Shown here piece after piece: positions 31,876 to 34,291 of a DNA stretch of 34,291 nt (the stretch's first letter is position 1; each line of letters starts with the position of its first letter). Both the position numbers and the translations under genes were made by a program. Below the pieces are notes generated by a model, which was given only the letters and a program-made list of their open reading frames with translations, did no database searches and was not told where the DNA came from. The stretch covers positions 1 to 34,291 of the forward strand of contig JAHDQY010000054.1 of assembly GCA_018433595.1 (NCBI GenBank). The letters are read 5' to 3'. This DNA comes from Synergistales bacterium. Lineage in GTDB: Bacteria; Synergistota; Synergistia; Synergistales; Aminithiophilaceae.

Positions 31876-33483
31876 TCAAAAGATCATGGCCCTGACGAAA
31901 CGCTTCTGGAAGTCTGAAAGCGTCGACAGCTCGATGTAGTTCATCCTCTCGGCGATCCGGTGGGTCTTCTCGTAAAAGGAAGCCGAGGCCAGGGCCATGG
32001 CGGCGCCGAGGCCGGCCGTGTTGCGGACGCTGCGGATCTTCTTGAGTCCCACCGGAGGCAGGAGGCCGACGGCGACGGCGCTTTCATGATCGATGTAGTT
32101 GCCGAAGGCCCCGGCGAGAAGCACCTCGTCGACGGCCTCCACGGCAATGCCCGCCCGTTCCAGGAGGACCTCGACGCCGACGCGGATGGCGCCCAGGGCA
32201 AGCTGCACCTCCCGGATATCTTTCTGGGTGAGGTAAACCGGATGAGCCCGGTCCGTCAGGAGAACGCGGACGATCCCCTGGGGATCGCGGTCCATCTGTT
32301 CGCAGAACCAGGGATCGCCGCACCGGTCGGGAGCGACCATCCGTCCCCGCCTGTCGACGATGCCGGCCCGAAGAAGGACGGCGACGGCATCGACGAGACC
32401 GGAGCCGCAGATCCCCCGGGGGTGAGCGTCGGCGATGGTCCGGACGACGAGGCGGTCCTCGTCGAGGAAGACCCGCTCGATGGCCCCGGAGGCGGCCCTC
32501 ATGCCGCCGGCGATGCGGGCCCCCTCGAAGGCGGGGCCGGCGGCGGCGGCACAGCAGTAGAGGGCGTCGCGGTTGCCGAGAACGATCTCGTTGTTGGTCC
32601 CGATGTCGATGAGAAGGCGCATGGCCGGCGAATCGGCCATGGCCGTGGCGGCGACGCCGGCGACGATATCGGAGCCGACGTAGCCGGCGACGTTGGGCAG
32701 AAGCTTGACGCGCCCGTCAGGGCGGATTTTCAGTCCCAGCGAGGCGGCCTCCAGAGGAGGCATGGCAAGATAGGCGGGACGGTAGGGGCTGACGCCGATC
32801 GACGCGGGCGAGACGCCGGCGAAGAGGTGCTGGACGACGGTGTTGGCGGCGATGGTCACCTGAGTGACGGCATCGGCGGAGAGACCGTTTTTCGCCGTCA
32901 GGGCGGCGAAGGCCTCGTTGAGGCCGTCGATGAGGACGGCCTGCAACCGTCTCAGCCCCCCGTCGGACGCCGAGTAGGCGATGCGGGAGATGACATCGTC
33001 GCCGTAGGGAATCTGGGGATTGAGGAAGGAGACGACATCGACGACGCGCCGTCCCTCAAGATCGAGCAGGTAGGCGACGACGGTGGTGGTGCCGATGTCG
33101 ACGGCGACGCCGAAACCGGCGCCGTCGGGGGCCCACTGGACGGTCTCGTCGGAGAGGTCGGCAAGAATCCTGGAGCCTTTCGTCTCCACCTCGTCGACGA
33201 CGAAAACCTCTCCCGGTCCCGTCACCGTGGCGGAACAGGCCAGACGGAGGCCACGGAGAAGAGAGTCCTCGCCGAGGACTCTCTTCTCCGTTTCCGTCGG
33301 GGGGGCGACGCAGTCGCGGGCCCGAACGCGGCACTTGCCGCAGATGCCGGAACCTCCGCAGGGGCGGGCGATGTTGACGCCCGCCCTCGCGGCGACATCG
33401 TGGAGCGTCTCGCCCTCACGGGCCCAGGCGATGGTGCCGGAGGGCAGAAAGGTGATCTGAAAAAGGTCTTTACTCTCATTCAT
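31876..33483 (-). CDS. RACo-like corrinoid activator: N-terminal [2Fe-2S] ferredoxin plus ASKHA (DUF4445) domain
   Basis: A 535-residue ATP-driven reductive activator that returns corrinoid proteins from Co(II) to Co(I). The N-terminal ferredoxin domain has C42, C48, C51 and C83 in the plant-type [2Fe-2S] spacing (PCGGSGICGKC). After a linker comes the ASKHA ATPase fold: AVDIGTTTVVAYLLD (phosphate 1), LLIDIGTNNEIVLG (phosphate 2), GICGSGLVDAV and LLAGAFGNYIDH. The length fits the shorter members; acetogen RACo is about 630 residues. GGAGGG lies 9 bases before the ATG. It is 39 bases downstream of nhaC and followed by the MetH-activation-like gene. No methyltransferase or B12-binding protein is in the window, so the client must be elsewhere. 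Confidence 0.92.
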   Translation of the reverse strand: MNESKDLFQITFLPSGTIAWAREGETLHDVAARAGVNIARPCGGSGICGKCRVRARDCVAPPTETEKRVLGEDSLLRGLRLACSATVTGPGEVFVVDEVETKGSRILADLSDETVQWAPDGAGFGVAVDIGTTTVVAYLLDLEGRRVVDVVSFLNPQIPYGDDVISRIAYSASDGGLRRLQAVLIDGLNEAFAALTAKNGLSADAVTQVTIAANTVVQHLFAGVSPASIGVSPYRPAYLAMPPLEAASLGLKIRPDGRVKLLPNVAGYVGSDIVAGVAATAMADSPAMRLLIDIGTNNEIVLGNRDALYCCAAAAGPAFEGARIAGGMRAASGAIERVFLDEDRLVVRTIADAHPRGICGSGLVDAVAVLLRAGIVDRRGRMVAPDRCGDPWFCEQMDRDPQGIVRVLLTDRAHPVYLTQKDIREVQLALGAIRVGVEVLLERAGIAVEAVDEVLLAGAFGNYIDHESAVAVGLLPPVGLKKIRSVRNTAGLGAAMALASASFYEKTHRIAERMNYIELSTLSDFQKRFVRAMIF

Positions 33484-33522
33484 CGTTGGCAGCCCTCCGG
33501 CACGAAAGAAGATAAGCCTCGG

Positions 33523-34291
33523 CTACTGTACCGTTGCGGCAGACGTCTCGTCGTCGTCGTGACGGAGGAAGTCGAAGCTGATGTCGGTCCGCTTTTCGAC
33601 CTTGTCCTCGCCGTCCTTGCCCCAGTAGATGCCGATGCCGAGATAGGTCAAAACGGCGGCGACGATGGGGTTGAGGATGTTGAGGAAGCAGTAGGGAAGA
33701 TACTCCAGCGTCGGAACGCCGAGAGCGCTGCTCTGGAAGGCGCCGCAGCCGGTCCAGGGAACGAGGACGGCCGTCATGGTGCCGCAGTCCTCAAGGGTCC
33801 GGGAGAGCATCCGGGGCGAAAGTCCCGAACGGGCCACGGCGCTGTTGAACATGCGGCCGGGAACGACGATGCCCAGATACTGGTCGCCGAGGAAAACGTT
33901 GCCAATGAAGCTCGAAGCCATGACGAGAGAGACCAGGCCCCCCACCTTTCTAACCTTCAGGAGCAGAGGCGTCAACATGGCCTCGAGGTAGCCGCAGCGC
34001 TCCATGACGCCGCCGAGGACGAGGGCGATCATGATCAGCGAGAGGGACCACATCATGCTGTCGATGCCGCCTCGGGCGAGGAGATCGGAGAGAAGCTCCC
34101 CCACCTCGGTGGCCGTTTCGGGGGCCATCGAAAGCCCGTGCTGGGCCAGAAGGGCCGCGGCCCCGTCTCCGGCCTCGGCGAATTCGGCGGCCACCGTCGG
34201 CGAGTAGCCGTAGTGAATGGCCGTGAGGACGTCGGAGAGGGAATGACCGTTGACAAGGGACATGAAAGAGGCGGCGAAGGTCCCGGCCATC
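33523..34291 (-). CDS. nhaC: Na+/H+ antiporter NhaC family (5' end beyond window)
   Basis: The C-terminal 256 residues of a polytopic membrane protein; the start is beyond the right edge. Residues such as MMWSLSLIMIALVLGGVMERCGYLEAML, shortened here to the segment SLIMIALVLGGVMERCG, then FIGNVFLGDQYLGIVVPGRMF, RTLEDCGTMTAVLVPWTGCG and EYLPYCFLNILNP, are characteristic of NhaC-type antiporters, including members that exchange malate or lactate with Na+/H+. A charged cytoplasmic tail of about 35 residues ends the protein. It is upstream of the RACo-like gene on the same strand with 39 bases between, so probably cotranscribed. The ion or substrate handled is not certain from this half. Confidence 0.88.
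   Translation of the reverse strand, partial: MAGTFAASFMSLVNGHSLSDVLTAIHYGYSPTVAAEFAEAGDGAAALLAQHGLSMAPETATEVGELLSDLLARGGIDSMMWSLSLIMIALVLGGVMERCGYLEAMLTPLLLKVRKVGGLVSLVMASSFIGNVFLGDQYLGIVVPGRMFNSAVARSGLSPRMLSRTLEDCGTMTAVLVPWTGCGAFQSSALGVPTLEYLPYCFLNILNPIVAAVLTYLGIGIYWGKDGEDKVEKRTDISFDFLRHDDDETSAATVQ

Overview
The window is GC-rich, densely coded bacterial DNA with no rRNA, tRNA, CRISPR array or intact transposon that I can see. A Gram-negative cell is indicated by periplasmic-glucan genes, lipoprotein signal peptidase and secreted proteins with Sec signals. The gene content suits an amino-acid- and peptide-fermenting anaerobe: a dipeptide ABC transporter, a PepV dipeptidase, a RocB-type peptidase, ACT-DUF711 proteins, a LarA-family nickel enzyme, a corrinoid reductive activator and an NhaC antiporter. 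This combination is reminiscent of Synergistota. The assignment is inference from gene content, not proof.

Left part (1-12.5 kb): the 5' part of a glutaredoxin-like gene; a minus-strand operon for osmoregulated periplasmic glucans (opgG, a 101-codon ORF, opgH); a secreted orphan protein of 599 residues; an AEC-type carrier; and a plus-strand run holding a clear mrfA-mrfB DNA-repair pair (DExH helicase with Cys4 zinc site, then DEDDh exonuclease with helical repeats), a phosphomannomutase/phosphoglucomutase and lspA.

Middle (12.5-23.9 kb, minus strand): a five-gene dipeptide/oligopeptide ABC transporter in the order binding protein, B, C, D, F; then pepV, a membrane-bound diguanylate cyclase with a periplasmic binding-protein-like sensor, and rocB. 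Two copies of an unusual repeat, a long perfect palindrome followed by short tandem repeats, flank the transporter operon. One of them supplies the last 16 codons of lspA.

Right part (23.9-34.3 kb): a plus-strand operon ACT protein - DUF711 protein - LarA-family protein, then a structured leader RNA with a strong terminator placed just ahead of the Shine-Dalgarno of a class V aminotransferase. A minus-strand operon follows: NhaC antiporter (cut by the window edge), RACo-like [2Fe-2S]/ASKHA activator, a small MetH-activation-domain-like protein with a C-terminal four-cysteine cluster, a class III aminotransferase and a COG0523 (CobW-type) GTPase, with a small secreted protein behind its own promoter. 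This last operon has corrinoid-activation machinery but no corrinoid protein or methyltransferase in view, and is the best candidate for an undescribed pathway here.

Starts were chosen from Shine-Dalgarno placement. Several genes use GTG or TTG. Most genes within operons overlap by 4-8 bases or lie within 35 bases of each other. Promoters listed are matches by eye to the -35/-10 consensus only.
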